Origin: Streptomyces sp. GS7
GTDB lineage: Bacteria; Actinomycetota; Actinomycetes; Streptomycetales; Streptomycetaceae
Direction of reading: 5' to 3'
Assembly (NCBI RefSeq): GCF_009834125.1
Contig: NZ_CP047146.1
Coordinates: 3,093,501 to 3,157,500 of the forward strand
DNA: 64,000 bases
This document shows positions 23,036-31,182 of the stretch, in pieces; positions within the stretch are counted from its first letter, which is position 1, and each line of letters opens with the position of its first letter. The notes beneath the pieces were generated by a model. That model was not told the DNA's origin, did not search any database, and saw only the letters and a program-made list of their open reading frames with translations. The position numbers and the translations under genes were made by a program.

Positions 23036-23923
23036 ATGGCGGAAGGGGCAACCGGTTCGACCGTGCCACGTAGGCAACTCGGGCGATATCTACGCGACTT
23101 ACGCAACAGGGCACGCCTGACTGTGCGCACGGCATCGCGAAAGCTTGAGTGGTCAGAGGCGAAGTTGTGGCGGATCGAGTCCGGGCAAACTTCTCTGCGT
23201 AGCCTCGATGTTGAGGCGATGTGCAAGATCTATGGCGCACCAGCCGAACTGACAACGGCGCTGATGGGTCTCGCCAAGGAGACCAAGGCACGTGGGTGGT
23301 GGCATGCCTACGGCGACGTGATCCCGGAAGGGTTTGACCTCTACATCGGGCTGGAAGAGGCAGCGTCACAGCTGGACTGGTACGAGAGTGATCTCATGCC
23401 AGGGCTTCTCCAGACAGATGACTACGCGAAAGCGATCATCAGCGCTGATCATCCGGATGAGTCCGCAGACGAGATCGATAGTCGAGTGAATCTGCGCATC
23501 GCCCGACAGATCTTGATCACCAGGACCACCGAGCCACCGACCTTGAATGTCGCACTCAACGAGGCAGTGTTGCGGCACTCCATCGGTGGATGCGACGTGA
23601 TGGCGGAACAGCTCAACCACCTGGCGGAAGTCAGCGAGCTACCCAACGTGACGATCAAGGTAGTCCCGTTCGGCGCCGGTCTGCACCACGGCGTGATGAC
23701 GGGGCAATTCACCATCCTGAGGTTTCCGCTCAACGGGGAAGGGCGTCCCAGCGAACCACCCACGGTGTATCGGGATGGCTACACGGGAGCCCTGTACCTG
23801 GATAAGCAGCATGAGGCGGAACGCTATACCGCAGCTTTCCAGGACATCTGGGAGAAGGCGCTTGACGAGCAGGCGTCAAAGGATCTGATCTCTGAAACGG
23901 CAGGAAGCTATGCACAAGGTTGA
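23036..23923 (+). CDS. XRE-type HTH regulator with DUF5753 (Scr1-like)
   Basis: 295 residues from ATG 23036 with AGGAAGGGGG upstream. The Cro/CI-type helix-turn-helix is at about 14-62 (GRYLRDLRNRARLTVRTASR, KLEWSEAKLWRIESGQ). The DUF5753 domain starts near 100 (IGLEEAASQLDWYESDLMPG, LLQTDDYAKAI). Such regulators are hallmark Streptomyces genes paired with DUF397 proteins, likened to antitoxin-type pairs. It overlaps the DUF397 gene by 14 bases and sits just inside the right end of the element. It may act as the element's lysogeny switch. Confidence 0.88.
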   Translation: MAEGATGSTVPRRQLGRYLRDLRNRARLTVRTASRKLEWSEAKLWRIESGQTSLRSLDVEAMCKIYGAPAELTTALMGLAKETKARGWWHAYGDVIPEGFDLYIGLEEAASQLDWYESDLMPGLLQTDDYAKAIISADHPDESADEIDSRVNLRIARQILITRTTEPPTLNVALNEAVLRHSIGGCDVMAEQLNHLAEVSELPNVTIKVVPFGAGLHHGVMTGQFTILRFPLNGEGRPSEPPTVYRDGYTGALYLDKQHEAERYTAAFQDIWEKALDEQASKDLISETAGSYAQG

Positions 23924-24116
23924 CCCTCAGCGCACGATGTGGCGCAAGAGTAGCTACAGCAACGGCAGTCAGAGCTGCGTAGAAGTCGCCGACGGCTTCG
24001 CGGGTGCCGTCCCTGTCCGAGACAGCAAGGACCCGCACGGCCCGGCGCTGGTCTTCCCGGCCGACGACTGGTCATCTTTCGTATCAGCCATCAAGCGGGG
24101 GGAGTTCCCCGGCTGA
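23910..24116 (+). CDS. DUF397 protein
   Basis: 68 residues from ATG 23910. The family signature is complete: WRKSSYSNGSQSCVEVADGF, then VPVRDSKDPHGPALVFPADD, W, ending SFVSAIKRGEFPG. Small cytoplasmic partner of the upstream HTH-DUF5753 protein. The stop lies 19 bp from the terminator hairpin of the right terminal repeat. Confidence 0.9.
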   Translation: MHKVDPQRTMWRKSSYSNGSQSCVEVADGFAGAVPVRDSKDPHGPALVFPADDWSSFVSAIKRGEFPG

Positions 24117-24131
24117 GCAGACCCGCCGAAG

Positions 24132-24254
24132 CCCAACGGCCACCCTCCGCAACGTCACGGAGGGTGGCCGTTCGCATGCCCGCCCACCCATGGCTACTCA
24201 GAGCCACGGATGGTTACATGAAGGACGGGTCAGGCAGGGTCTATCACTACTCCC
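24132..24254 (-). repeat. Right terminal inverted repeat (123 bp)
   Basis: Perfect reverse-complement match to 8488-8610 with no mismatch. Its outer end is CACTACTCCC, so both element ends read GGGAGTAGTG from outside inward. Similarity to the left copy stops after 24132 on the inner side. Confidence 0.95.
24135..24172 (+). terminator. Hairpin terminator inside the right terminal repeat
   Basis: Same 15-bp stem and 8-base loop as at 8570-8607. It lies 18 bp after the DUF397 stop and so ends the regulator operon. Each end of the element therefore blocks its own outward transcription. Confidence 0.7.
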
Positions 24255-24268
24255 CCACTCACGGGAGG
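24255..24268. repeat. Right target-site duplication (14 bp)
   Basis: CCACTCACGGGAGG, identical to 8474-8487. Joining 8487 to 24269 restores an uninterrupted sequence CACTCACGGGAGGGGGCGGG, the likely empty site. Its reverse complement pairs 17 of 18 bases with 8345-8362 in the left flank. Confidence 0.85.
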
Positions 24269-24483
24269 GGGCGGGCCGGAGGGGCAGGGTGTCCGGACGT
24301 AAAGCGAAGCAGTCCGGACACCCTGCCCCGCAGGACCGCCACCGCACCCGACAGCCCCGCGCAGCGGCCCCGCCCGCCGCAGGCGCAACGGCGGGACAGC
24401 CAACAACGTGGGAAGCCGCCCCGCCGCAGGCGCACGGCGGGAAAGCCAACAACGTGGGAAGCAAGCAAAGCGCAGCGGACCGG
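24269..24483. repeat. Right half of the flanking palindrome
   Basis: Reverse complement of much of 8073-8362. It includes a hairpin of its own, GGGGCAGGGTGTCCGGACGT at 24281-24300 pairing with 24306-24328, two inverted 46-bp units, and the GCAGCGGACCGG end beside the neighbouring stop codon. No gene is seen. It probably serves as transcription-end sequence for the convergent host genes. Confidence 0.75.
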
Positions 24484-25470
24484 CTACGGCCACTCGGCCG
24501 AAAACGCCCGGGACGGATTGTCCGTGAGCATTCGCGTCACCACGTCCACGCCCAGGGCGAGTTCAAGTCGTCGGCGGTGCCTGCGCAGCAGATACGGCAT
24601 GCCGGGGCCGCCGTTCACCGACCGGGCCGCGGCCGTGGTGGTGTCGCCGCCGAGCAGGATCCGGTCGGCGAAGCCCGCGTCGGCGAGGGCGGACAGCGCG
24701 TCCGGCAGCCGCCAGTCGGTCGCGTGGTTGGCGCGCGAGGGGCCGTCGAAGGCCAGGTACGCGCCGGCCTCGGCCGCCATCCGGTGGACGACGGGATCGG
24801 GGGAGCGGTTGAGGTGCCCGAGGATCACCCGGTCCGGCGGGACCGCCAACTCGCCGCAGAGCAGGTCGAGTACGTCCAGGGCGCCGGTGCCCAGCTCCAG
24901 ATGGACGCCGATGACCGCCCCGGTCGCCAGCTGGGCCTCGGCAGCCGCGGCCATGGTGTACCGGGCATGCCGGTCCAGGCCGTGGAAGCCGCCGGCGACC
25001 TTGATCATCCCGGCCCGGGGCCGGGCACCGTGCTCTTCGGCGGCGCCACCCCCTTCGGCGCTGCCGATCCCTTCGGTCAGCTCGGCGACGAACAGCCCGG
25101 CCAGGTCCTCGCGGACCCGCTTTCGCGCCAGGACCTCGGGGTCGTAGTGCGCCGCCTGGTGCAAGCCGGTCGCGGCGACGAGGGTCACCCCCGATTCGCG
25201 TGCCAGCCGCGGCAGTTCACCGGCGAACCGCCCCATCCCGTACGGCGTCCACTGGATCACCGCGGCGCCGCCGGCGGCCCGGAACGCGTCCAGTTCGGCC
25301 GCCGCCGCCCCGGGGTCGGCCAGTTCCTGGCCGGGCAGCTGGAGGCTGCGGAGGAAGAGGTGGTCGTGCGCGTCGCAGATGCCGAGTTGGGCGGGGGCGA
25401 TGTCCCCGAGGACGGTGCGGACAGCGGGGCCGGCGGGGCGGGCCGGTGCGGCCTCGTGTGCGGTGCTCAT
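24484..25470 (-). CDS. Phosphotriesterase-family metal-dependent hydrolase
   Basis: 328 residues. The TIM-barrel PTE/lactonase motifs are present: DAHDHLFL near 33-40 (two His ligands), MIKVAGGF with the bridging Lys, GVHLELG, GHLNRSPD, and LGGDTTTAA with the last Asp. Members hydrolyse lactones or phosphotriesters; the natural substrate is more likely a lactone or ester. Its ATG overlaps the DUF4865 stop, and both follow a TetR gene, so this is one small inducible operon. Its 3' end borders the repeat region that took the element. Confidence 0.87.
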   Translation of the reverse strand: MSTAHEAAPARPAGPAVRTVLGDIAPAQLGICDAHDHLFLRSLQLPGQELADPGAAAAELDAFRAAGGAAVIQWTPYGMGRFAGELPRLARESGVTLVAATGLHQAAHYDPEVLARKRVREDLAGLFVAELTEGIGSAEGGGAAEEHGARPRAGMIKVAGGFHGLDRHARYTMAAAAEAQLATGAVIGVHLELGTGALDVLDLLCGELAVPPDRVILGHLNRSPDPVVHRMAAEAGAYLAFDGPSRANHATDWRLPDALSALADAGFADRILLGGDTTTAAARSVNGGPGMPYLLRRHRRRLELALGVDVVTRMLTDNPSRAFSAEWP

Positions 25471-26084
25471 GACCGCCGCTCCGGCTGCCGGACCGTCACG
25501 GCGTGCGGTGCGGCGACGGGGCGGCCGGAGCCCGGGGCGGACAGATGCAGCACCCGGAAGCGCTCGCCGGCCGCCGATTCCGGGACGGTGTCCGACCAGA
25601 GGGTGAAGTGGACCAGTTCCCAGCGCCGCGGGTCGAGGCCCAGCGCGGTGGTGTGCACACCGTCGGCGGCGGCCAGTTCCTCGTGGGCGGTCCGCGCGTT
25701 CTCGATGGCGCCGGCCGCGTCCGCGTCGTCGGGGATCGGCTCGATCCGCCGGGTGAAGGCGCGCGGCGGGCGATCGGCCGCCGGTCCCGAACGGTGGTAC
25801 AGGCCCTGCCAGTTGAGGACGGTGGGCCGCCCGAAGTCGCGGGCCAGGGCCCGGAACCCGTCGCCGGTCAGGAACCGGTTCATGGCGTCCGGGTCGTCCC
25901 AGAGGTAGAACGGCGCGTACTGGTTGACGGGCGAGCCGTCGACCCCGCGCTCACGGATCCCGTACGCCTTGAGGCCGAGTCCTTCGAAGGTGTCCAGGAG
26001 GGGCCCCTTGGATTTCACGCGGCGCCGGATGATCTCCATGTCGTAGTCGGCGGGCAGGGTGACGGCGTAGTGCATGGCGTGCAC
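25467..26084 (-). CDS. DUF4865-family protein
   Basis: 205 residues from GTG 26084 (GGAG five bases upstream; ATG 26075 also possible). It starts HAMHYAVTLPADYDMEIIRR, then GPLLDTFEGLGLKAYGIRER and NQYAPFYLWDDPDAMNRFLT, the recognisable beginning of this family. It has a ferredoxin-like, ABM-type feel with two halves. Function unknown. Coupled to the phosphotriesterase-like gene by ATGA. Confidence 0.82.
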   Translation of the reverse strand: MHAMHYAVTLPADYDMEIIRRRVKSKGPLLDTFEGLGLKAYGIRERGVDGSPVNQYAPFYLWDDPDAMNRFLTGDGFRALARDFGRPTVLNWQGLYHRSGPAADRPPRAFTRRIEPIPDDADAAGAIENARTAHEELAAADGVHTTALGLDPRRWELVHFTLWSDTVPESAAGERFRVLHLSAPGSGRPVAAPHAVTVRQPERRS

Positions 26085-26119
26085 GGCGGCTCCGTAGGGG
26101 AGTGGGGAGTGGGGAGTGG

Positions 26120-26764
26120 TCAGGGGGTGCCGGGCGACGGGGCGGGGGTGACCGTTTGCGCGGCCAGCAGGGCCAGGACGCCGCGGACCGCCGCGTCGAA
26201 CGGCGCGGTGTCCTCGGCCGCCCGGGCCAGCACATAGCCGCCCTGGACGACGGCCGCGACGGCCGCGGCGGTGGCCACCGGGTCGAGGCCGGCGGCGAGT
26301 TCGCCGCGCCGCTGCCCCTCGGCCAGGACCTCGGCGATCCGGTGCCGGAGCCGGCCGAACGTCTCGTCCAGCGGCTGCCGCAGCTCGGGGCTTCGGACGA
26401 CGTCGCGGTCCTGCGCCATCCGGCCGATCGGGCAGCCGCGCAGCACCTGCCGCTCCCGCAGCAGATAGGCCGCGACCCGGTCGTACGCCGTCCCCGGGCC
26501 GGCGAGGCACTCCTCCGCGGCCCGCTGCATGTCCTCCGCGGTCCGCCGGATCGCGGCCAGTGCGAGATCGGACTTGCCGGTGAAGTGGTGGTACATGCTG
26601 CCCTGGCCGACGCCCGCGCGCTCCAGGATCGCCTTGGGGCTGGTGCCGACGTAGCCGCGCTCCCACAGGAGTTCCCGGGTGCTCGCGATCAGCCGCTCCT
26701 GTGTGCCGGCCGGTGCGGTCGCTGCGCTGTCCGGTGTGCTGCTCGTGCTGTGTGGGGTGCCCAT
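26120..26764 (-). CDS. TetR-family transcriptional regulator
   Basis: 214 residues from ATG 26764. HTH: TRELLWERGYVGTSPKAILE, then RAGVGQGSMYHHFTGKSDLA at about 24-63. The C-terminal domain contains GCPIGRMAQD and resembles LmrA/YxaF-type regulators. It precedes the DUF4865 and phosphotriesterase-like genes on the same strand, 35 bp away. The sequence just upstream, ACTGTACATACCAGTAGTTAC near 26771, is a partly palindromic operator candidate. Confidence 0.85.
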   Translation of the reverse strand: MGTPHSTSSTPDSAATAPAGTQERLIASTRELLWERGYVGTSPKAILERAGVGQGSMYHHFTGKSDLALAAIRRTAEDMQRAAEECLAGPGTAYDRVAAYLLRERQVLRGCPIGRMAQDRDVVRSPELRQPLDETFGRLRHRIAEVLAEGQRRGELAAGLDPVATAAAVAAVVQGGYVLARAAEDTAPFDAAVRGVLALLAAQTVTPAPSPGTP

Positions 26765-27007
26765 GAAGGGACTGTACATACCAGTAGTTACAAAGATCAA
26801 GAGGGTGCGGGCCGGGAGCGGTGGGGCGGCCGTCCGGCGTGGTGGAGGGGGGAGCAGGCGGGGCGGTTCCGTGTACTTCCCCGGTCGTACGGGCGGAGCC
26901 GCTGGCGGTACGACGACGTGCGGCCCCCGGACGGCGAGGCTCGAAGAGAGCCGGCGGAACACCGTTGACCGGCCGGCGGTGCCTTATCCATCAAGGAGAT
27001 GATCCCC

Positions 27008-27325
27008 ATGTACGCACTCGCGGAGCCCTGGTCCGGCGGCGGACCGGGCCCCTGGATCCTGTTCGTTCCCGTGGTCTGGGTGGCGGTCGCCTTCACCGCG
27101 GTGACCGTGCTGCGCCGCACCGTGTGGCGGCACGGCGGGCCCGGCGGGCCGATCCGCGGCCCCTGGGGTGCCCCCCGGTCCGCGGCCGGTGCCGGCACGC
27201 CCTCGCCGATCGCCGTCCTCGGCCGGCGCTTCGCGGCCGGCGACATCGACGAGGAGGAGTACTGGCGCCGGCTCTCCGTGCTGGAGGAGCACTTCGGTGC
27301 CGGCCCCAAGAGCGGCCCGGCGTGA
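27008..27325 (+). CDS. SHOCT-domain membrane protein
   Basis: 105 residues from ATG 27008, with AAGGAG nine bases upstream. One transmembrane helix (WILFVPVVWVAVAFTAVTVL at about 14-33), a Gly/Pro/Arg-rich linker, and a C-terminal SHOCT helix pair (VLGRRFAAGDIDEEEYWRRL). SHOCT modules occur at the ends of many small membrane proteins and are thought to mediate assembly. Stands alone. Confidence 0.82.
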   Translation: MYALAEPWSGGGPGPWILFVPVVWVAVAFTAVTVLRRTVWRHGGPGGPIRGPWGAPRSAAGAGTPSPIAVLGRRFAAGDIDEEEYWRRLSVLEEHFGAGPKSGPA

Positions 27326-27395
27326 CCGCCACCGTCGCCTCCGGCGTACCCGGGTGACCGGCGGCCCCAGGGCCGGCAGACCCTACGGGTGTCCG

Positions 27396-27896
27396 TCAGC
27401 CGACCCTCGCGCTCCGCGTACGGGGACGGGGGTCGGCCGCCGTGTCCTCCAGCGGCGCGGTGTCCCAGCGGGTGCGGACCGCGCGGGCTTCCTCGGGAGC
27501 GGTGGTCAGTGCCGGGAGGGTGAACCAGACGACCTTGCCCGGGTCGTCCGGGCGGACCCCCCAGCTCTCGCTGAGTGCCGCGATCAGCGCCAGCCCGCGC
27601 CCGCAGGTCTCCCAGCTGTCGGCGACCCGGATCCGCGGCAGCCGCGGATCGAGATCGTGCACGGAGACCGTCAACTGGTCCAGCAGGACGCACAGTTCGA
27701 CGGTGCACTGCTTGCTGGGGCGGGCGTGCCGGTGGACGTTGGCGAGGAGTTCGGTGACCCCGAGGGCCGCCGGGTCGATCAACGCGTCGAGACTCCAGTA
27801 CCGCAGTTGCGCGGAGACGATCCTGCGCACATGCCCGATGCGGGCCGGGACGGCCTGGAGCTCCACCGTGCAGTGTCTGCTGGGCTGCCTGATCAC
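27396..27896 (-). CDS. RsbW-like ATP-binding anti-sigma factor/serine kinase
   Basis: 166 residues. Bergerat-type ATPase motifs: N box VTELLANVHRHA, G1-like VHDLDPRLPR, G2 WETCGRGLALIAALSESWG. The first half has the VRRIVSAQLRYWSL pattern of the Streptomyces family. These proteins phosphorylate or bind STAS-domain antagonists to control sigma factors or differentiation. No partner STAS gene is adjacent. Confidence 0.87.
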   Translation of the reverse strand: MIRQPSRHCTVELQAVPARIGHVRRIVSAQLRYWSLDALIDPAALGVTELLANVHRHARPSKQCTVELCVLLDQLTVSVHDLDPRLPRIRVADSWETCGRGLALIAALSESWGVRPDDPGKVVWFTLPALTTAPEEARAVRTRWDTAPLEDTAADPRPRTRSARVG

Positions 27897-28069
27897 GACC
27901 GCGACTCCCTGATGAGGTCGGGGCCCCTTTACCGGGCAGGGGCGAAGATCGGATCCAGCGATGCCGGCTGCATCACAACGTCACCGCTGGTGAACCCTCA
28001 GTGATACGTGTCCAGGGTCATGCAGGCGGTGCGCCCCCGCAACCGCACCACCTCAGCCGCAGCCGGCGT

Positions 28070-28357
28070 TCACGCGCGTGGCCGACGCGCCGTCTCCACG
28101 GCCTTGAGGAAGCGGTCGGGGGCGCCCAGCGTGAGCGAGTAGCGGTTCCCGTTGAGGATGGCGAGCGCCCGGTCGCGGGCGGCGAACAGCGGCTTGTGGG
28201 CCTCGACCGCGCCCAGGGGAGCGCTGTCGATCTCCGTGCCGTAGCTGGTCAGCAGCGCCAGCCGCCCGTTGCTGATACGGACCTGGCCCGCCCTGGTCAG
28301 CGACCGCAGCCACCGCTCGATCCGTACGCCGGTCGCGTTGAACTCCGACTCCGCCAT
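28070..28357 (-). CDS. Small conserved-looking hypothetical protein
   Basis: 95 residues from ATG 28357 (MAESEFNATGVRIERWLRSL). It has a pattern of short strands (RISNGRLALLTSYGTEIDSA) and helix ends, like a small PH-like or RNA-binding fold. No family named with confidence. It is divergent from the Cds1-like gene, 246 bp away. Confidence 0.6.
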   Translation of the reverse strand: MAESEFNATGVRIERWLRSLTRAGQVRISNGRLALLTSYGTEIDSAPLGAVEAHKPLFAARDRALAILNGNRYSLTLGAPDRFLKAVETARRPRA

Positions 28358-28603
28358 CCCCACCACTTCCTCGGCGCCCCGGGCTGGTGCCGTCCACCGC
28401 CCCTCTCGGGAAGTTTGCCCCCACTGCGCCGCGTATACCAGTGCCGCCCCGGGTGCGACGCGGGCAACAGCCGTCCCCCAGGGCCTTCTTGGGGCCCCTC
28501 AAAGTGATGTTTATGCAGGTGAGAAGCGTGCGGAGGGTGGTTATAGTCGGAACCGGCCCGCCGTTGCGCGCGGGCTCGTAACCCCCCGTTGAGGAGTGCG
28601 CCG

Positions 28604-29773
28604 GTGAGCATCGCACCACAGCCGCAGAGCCGGCCCGACCGCAGCAGCGCGGCCCAGGAGCCGACGCCGACCGTCCTGCCGACCACGGACGTCGACCGCA
28701 CGGATCCGGACTACCGGAACTGGCTCAAAGACGCGGTACGCAAGGTCCAGGCGGACGCCAACCGCACCGCCGACACCCACCTGCTGCGCTTCCCGCTGCC
28801 CGAGGAATGGGGCATCGACCTCTACCTGAAGGACGAGTCGACGCACCCCACCGGCAGCCTCAAGCACCGGCTTGCCCGCTCGCTGTTCCTGTACGGGCTG
28901 TGCAACGGCTGGATCCGCCCCGGGAAGCCCGTCATCGAGTCCTCCAGCGGCTCGACGGCCGTCTCCGAGGCGTACTTCGCCTCGCTGATCGGGGTCCCGT
29001 TCATCGCGGTGATGCCGGCGACGACCAGCCGCGAGAAGACCCGGCTGATCGAATTCCACGGCGGCACCTGCCATCTGGTCCAGGACCCGCGGACCGTCTA
29101 CGAGGTCTCCGCCCGGCTCGCCGCCGAGTCCGGCGGGCACTACATGGACCAGTTCACCTATGCCGAGCGGGCCACCGACTGGCGCGGAAACAACAACATC
29201 GCCGAGTCGATCTACCAGCAGCTGCGGCTGGAGCGCTATCCCGAGCCCGCCTGGATCGTCGCCACCGCCGGCACCGGCGGCACCTCCGCGACCATCGCCC
29301 GCTACGTCCACTACATGCAGTTCGACACCCGGGTCTGCGTCCCCGACCCGGAGAACTCCTGCTTCTTCGACGGCTGGCTCACCGGCGACGCGGGGACCAA
29401 CTGCGAGACCGCGTCGCGGATCGAGGGCATCGGCCGGCCCCGGATGGAGCCGAGCTTCGTGCCCGGCGCGATCGACCGGATGATGAAGGTCCCGGACGCG
29501 GCCAGCGTCGCCGCCGTCCGCGCCCTGGAGACGGCGATCGGCCGCAAAGCGGGCGGCTCGACCGGCACCGGGCTGTGGAGCGCCCTGAAGATCGTCGCGG
29601 AGATGGTCGCCGAGGGCCGTACGGGATCCGTGGTCACGCTGCTCTGCGACCCGGGGGACCGCTATCTCGACAAGTACTACTCGGACGACTGGCTGGCCTC
29701 GCAGGGCCTGGACATCACGCCCTACGCACGCACCATCGACACCTTCCTGGCCACCGGCACCTGGAGCTGCTGA
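28604..29773 (+). CDS. PLP-dependent cysteine synthase-family protein (Cds1-like)
   Basis: 389 residues from GTG 28604 (GAGGAG seven bases upstream). Fold type II PLP motifs: [17 protein letters not shown] with the PLP Lys87, [11 protein letters not shown] (substrate loop) and the glycine loop [12 protein letters not shown]. The family resembles the mycobacterial L-cysteine desulfhydrase Cds1, which releases sulfide, pyruvate and ammonia from cysteine, rather than a biosynthetic CysK. Function by homology pattern only. Convergent with the SRPBCC gene, 26 bp away. Confidence 0.83.
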   Translation: MSIAPQPQSRPDRSSAAQEPTPTVLPTTDVDRTDPDYRNWLKDAVRKVQADANRTADTHLLRFPLPEEWGIDLYLKDESTHPTGSLKHRLARSLFLYGLCNGWIRPGKPVIESSSGSTAVSEAYFASLIGVPFIAVMPATTSREKTRLIEFHGGTCHLVQDPRTVYEVSARLAAESGGHYMDQFTYAERATDWRGNNNIAESIYQQLRLERYPEPAWIVATAGTGGTSATIARYVHYMQFDTRVCVPDPENSCFFDGWLTGDAGTNCETASRIEGIGRPRMEPSFVPGAIDRMMKVPDAASVAAVRALETAIGRKAGGSTGTGLWSALKIVAEMVAEGRTGSVVTLLCDPGDRYLDKYYSDDWLASQGLDITPYARTIDTFLATGTWSC

Positions 29774-29799
29774 CCGGGCGCGGCGTCGGCGGGTGCGGC

Positions 29800-30273
29800 T
29801 CAACGGCGGGCCAGGCGCCGGTCCAGGGCCCGTACGGAGTCCCGGAAGGCGCGGCCAAGTCCCGGCCGGGCCGCCGTCATCAGCCAGCGGAACGGCGCCG
29901 GGCCGTCGGCCGCGAACGTCCACCGCACCCGCGTCCCGCCGCCCGCCGGGGTCAGTCGCCAGTCCTCCAACAGGGCCCGCGGTCCAGGGGCGTTGGTGGT
30001 GTCGACCCGATAGGCGTAGTGCGCGTCGGGCTCGGCGGCCAGCACCGTCTCGCCGAACCGCGCGCCGCCCGTCAGGCGGATGTCGCGGCCCGCGCCGTCG
30101 CGCGTCGGTGCCGAACGGGACACCCCCGTGAACCAGTCGGCCCAGCCCGCCACGTCCTCCGCCAGAGCTCGGTGCACGATCTCCGGCGGTGCGGCGGCCT
30201 CCGTGGCGAACACCAGCCGCAGCGGGGCGCCGGCGACGAAGTCGAGCCCGACGGGGCGGAGTCGGCGTGGCAC
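29800..30273 (-). CDS. SRPBCC-family (polyketide cyclase-like) protein
   Basis: 157 residues from GTG 30273 with AGGGGGTG upstream. Helix-grip fold pattern: LDFVAGAPLRLVFATEAAAP, IVHRALAEDVAGWADWFTGV, then paired strands (ARFGETVLAAEPDAHYAYRV; GGGTRVRWTFAADG) and the C-terminal helix FRWLMTAARPGLGRAFRDSV. Such proteins bind hydrophobic ligands. No ligand inferred. Confidence 0.82.
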   Translation of the reverse strand: MPRRLRPVGLDFVAGAPLRLVFATEAAAPPEIVHRALAEDVAGWADWFTGVSRSAPTRDGAGRDIRLTGGARFGETVLAAEPDAHYAYRVDTTNAPGPRALLEDWRLTPAGGGTRVRWTFAADGPAPFRWLMTAARPGLGRAFRDSVRALDRRLARR

Positions 30274-30336
30274 GGTACGAGCACCCCCTGGGAGACGGCC
30301 GGCGGGACAGGGCGGCACACCCTGACCGGCGCGGCG

Positions 30337-31182
30337 TCAGATGTCTGCGCCGGCGGCCGGTTCGCCCGCCACCACCAGCTCGGTCGGCAGCTCCGCGAAC
30401 TCCGCCCGCACCTCCGCCGGCAGCCCGGCATCCGTCACCAGCACATCCACCTGGTCCAGGCCGGCGAACGAACTCAGGCCCACCGTCCCCCACTTGGTGT
30501 GGTCGGCGACCACCACCACCCGCCGCGCGGACCGCACGAAATGCCGGTTGGTCTCCGCCTCCGCGAGATTCGGCGTCGACAGCCCCGCCTCCACCGATAT
30601 GCCGTGCACCCCGAGGAAGAGCAGATCGAAGTGGAGCGACCGGATCGCGGCATCGGCCACCGGCCCGACCAGGGTGTCCGACGGCGTCCGCACCCCGCCC
30701 GTGAGCACCACCGTCGCCGCCTCCGCGGCCGGCATCCCCTCTCCGCTGGCGGCGGCCCGCTGGGCGTTGTAGAACACATCGGCCACCCGCACCGAATTCG
30801 TCACCACCGTCAGCTCCGGCACCTCCAGCAGCTGGTGCGCCAGCGCGAACGCGGTCGTGCCGCCCGCCAGCGCGATCGCGCTGCCCGGCACCGCCATCCG
30901 CGCCGCCGCCTTGGCGATCTCCGCCTTGGCGCTCAGCTCCAGCGCCGACTTCACCTCGAACCCCGGCTCATGGGCGCTCGGGTCGCTCACCGGCAGCGCG
31001 CCGCCGTGCACCTTCTCGACCATGCCCTGGCGGGCCAGCGCGTCCAGATCGCGACGGACCGTCATGTCCGAGACGCTGAGCCGGCGGGTCAGCTCATTGA
31101 CGCGCACCCCACCCCGCCGTCTGACCTCGTCGAGAATCAGGGCACGCCGCTGCTCCGCGAGGAGGTTCTGGTTGTCGCTCAC
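30337..31182 (-). CDS. DeoR/GlpR-family transcriptional regulator
   Basis: 281 residues from GTG 31182. N-terminal DeoR helix-turn-helix: VRVNELTRRLSVSDMTVRRD, then LDALARQGMVEKVHGGAL (about 26-63). The sugar-phosphate-sensing DeoRC domain has the AGGTTAFALAHQL and LFLGVHGIS motifs. Regulators of this type control sugar catabolism. There is no catabolic operon beside it, so its targets are elsewhere. Confidence 0.88.
   Translation of the reverse strand: MSDNQNLLAEQRRALILDEVRRRGGVRVNELTRRLSVSDMTVRRDLDALARQGMVEKVHGGALPVSDPSAHEPGFEVKSALELSAKAEIAKAAARMAVPGSAIALAGGTTAFALAHQLLEVPELTVVTNSVRVADVFYNAQRAAASGEGMPAAEAATVVLTGGVRTPSDTLVGPVADAAIRSLHFDLLFLGVHGISVEAGLSTPNLAEAETNRHFVRSARRVVVVADHTKWGTVGLSSFAGLDQVDVLVTDAGLPAEVRAEFAELPTELVVAGEPAAGADI

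Larger units (their letters stand above)
8488..24254. mobile_element. Casposon-like integrated tectivirus-like provirus, about 15.8 kb
   Basis: Boundaries come from perfect 123-bp inverted terminal repeats and a 14-bp direct repeat just outside them. The contents are a solo Cas1 (integrase candidate), lytic transglycosylase, packaging ATPase, probable double-jelly-roll capsid protein, many small membrane proteins, an HNH protein, a family B DNA polymerase and a Streptomyces-type HTH/DUF397 module. Base composition is visibly lower in GC than both flanks. There is no tyrosine or serine integrase, terminase, portal or tail gene. Length and repeat size match tectivirus genomes (about 15 kb with inverted terminal repeats of about 100 bp). 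Confidence 0.85.

Noticed and set aside
8488..24254. Tailed prophage or pSAM2-type integrative element
   Set aside because: No terminase, portal, tail, tyrosine/serine integrase, Rep/Tra genes or tRNA attachment site; instead inverted repeats, target duplication, a P9-like ATPase and a family B polymerase.
24004..25908. Long rightward open frame crossing the right terminal repeat
   Set aside because: It runs through the repeat, the flank palindrome and antisense to the phosphotriesterase-like gene; composition is a GC shadow with no domain.
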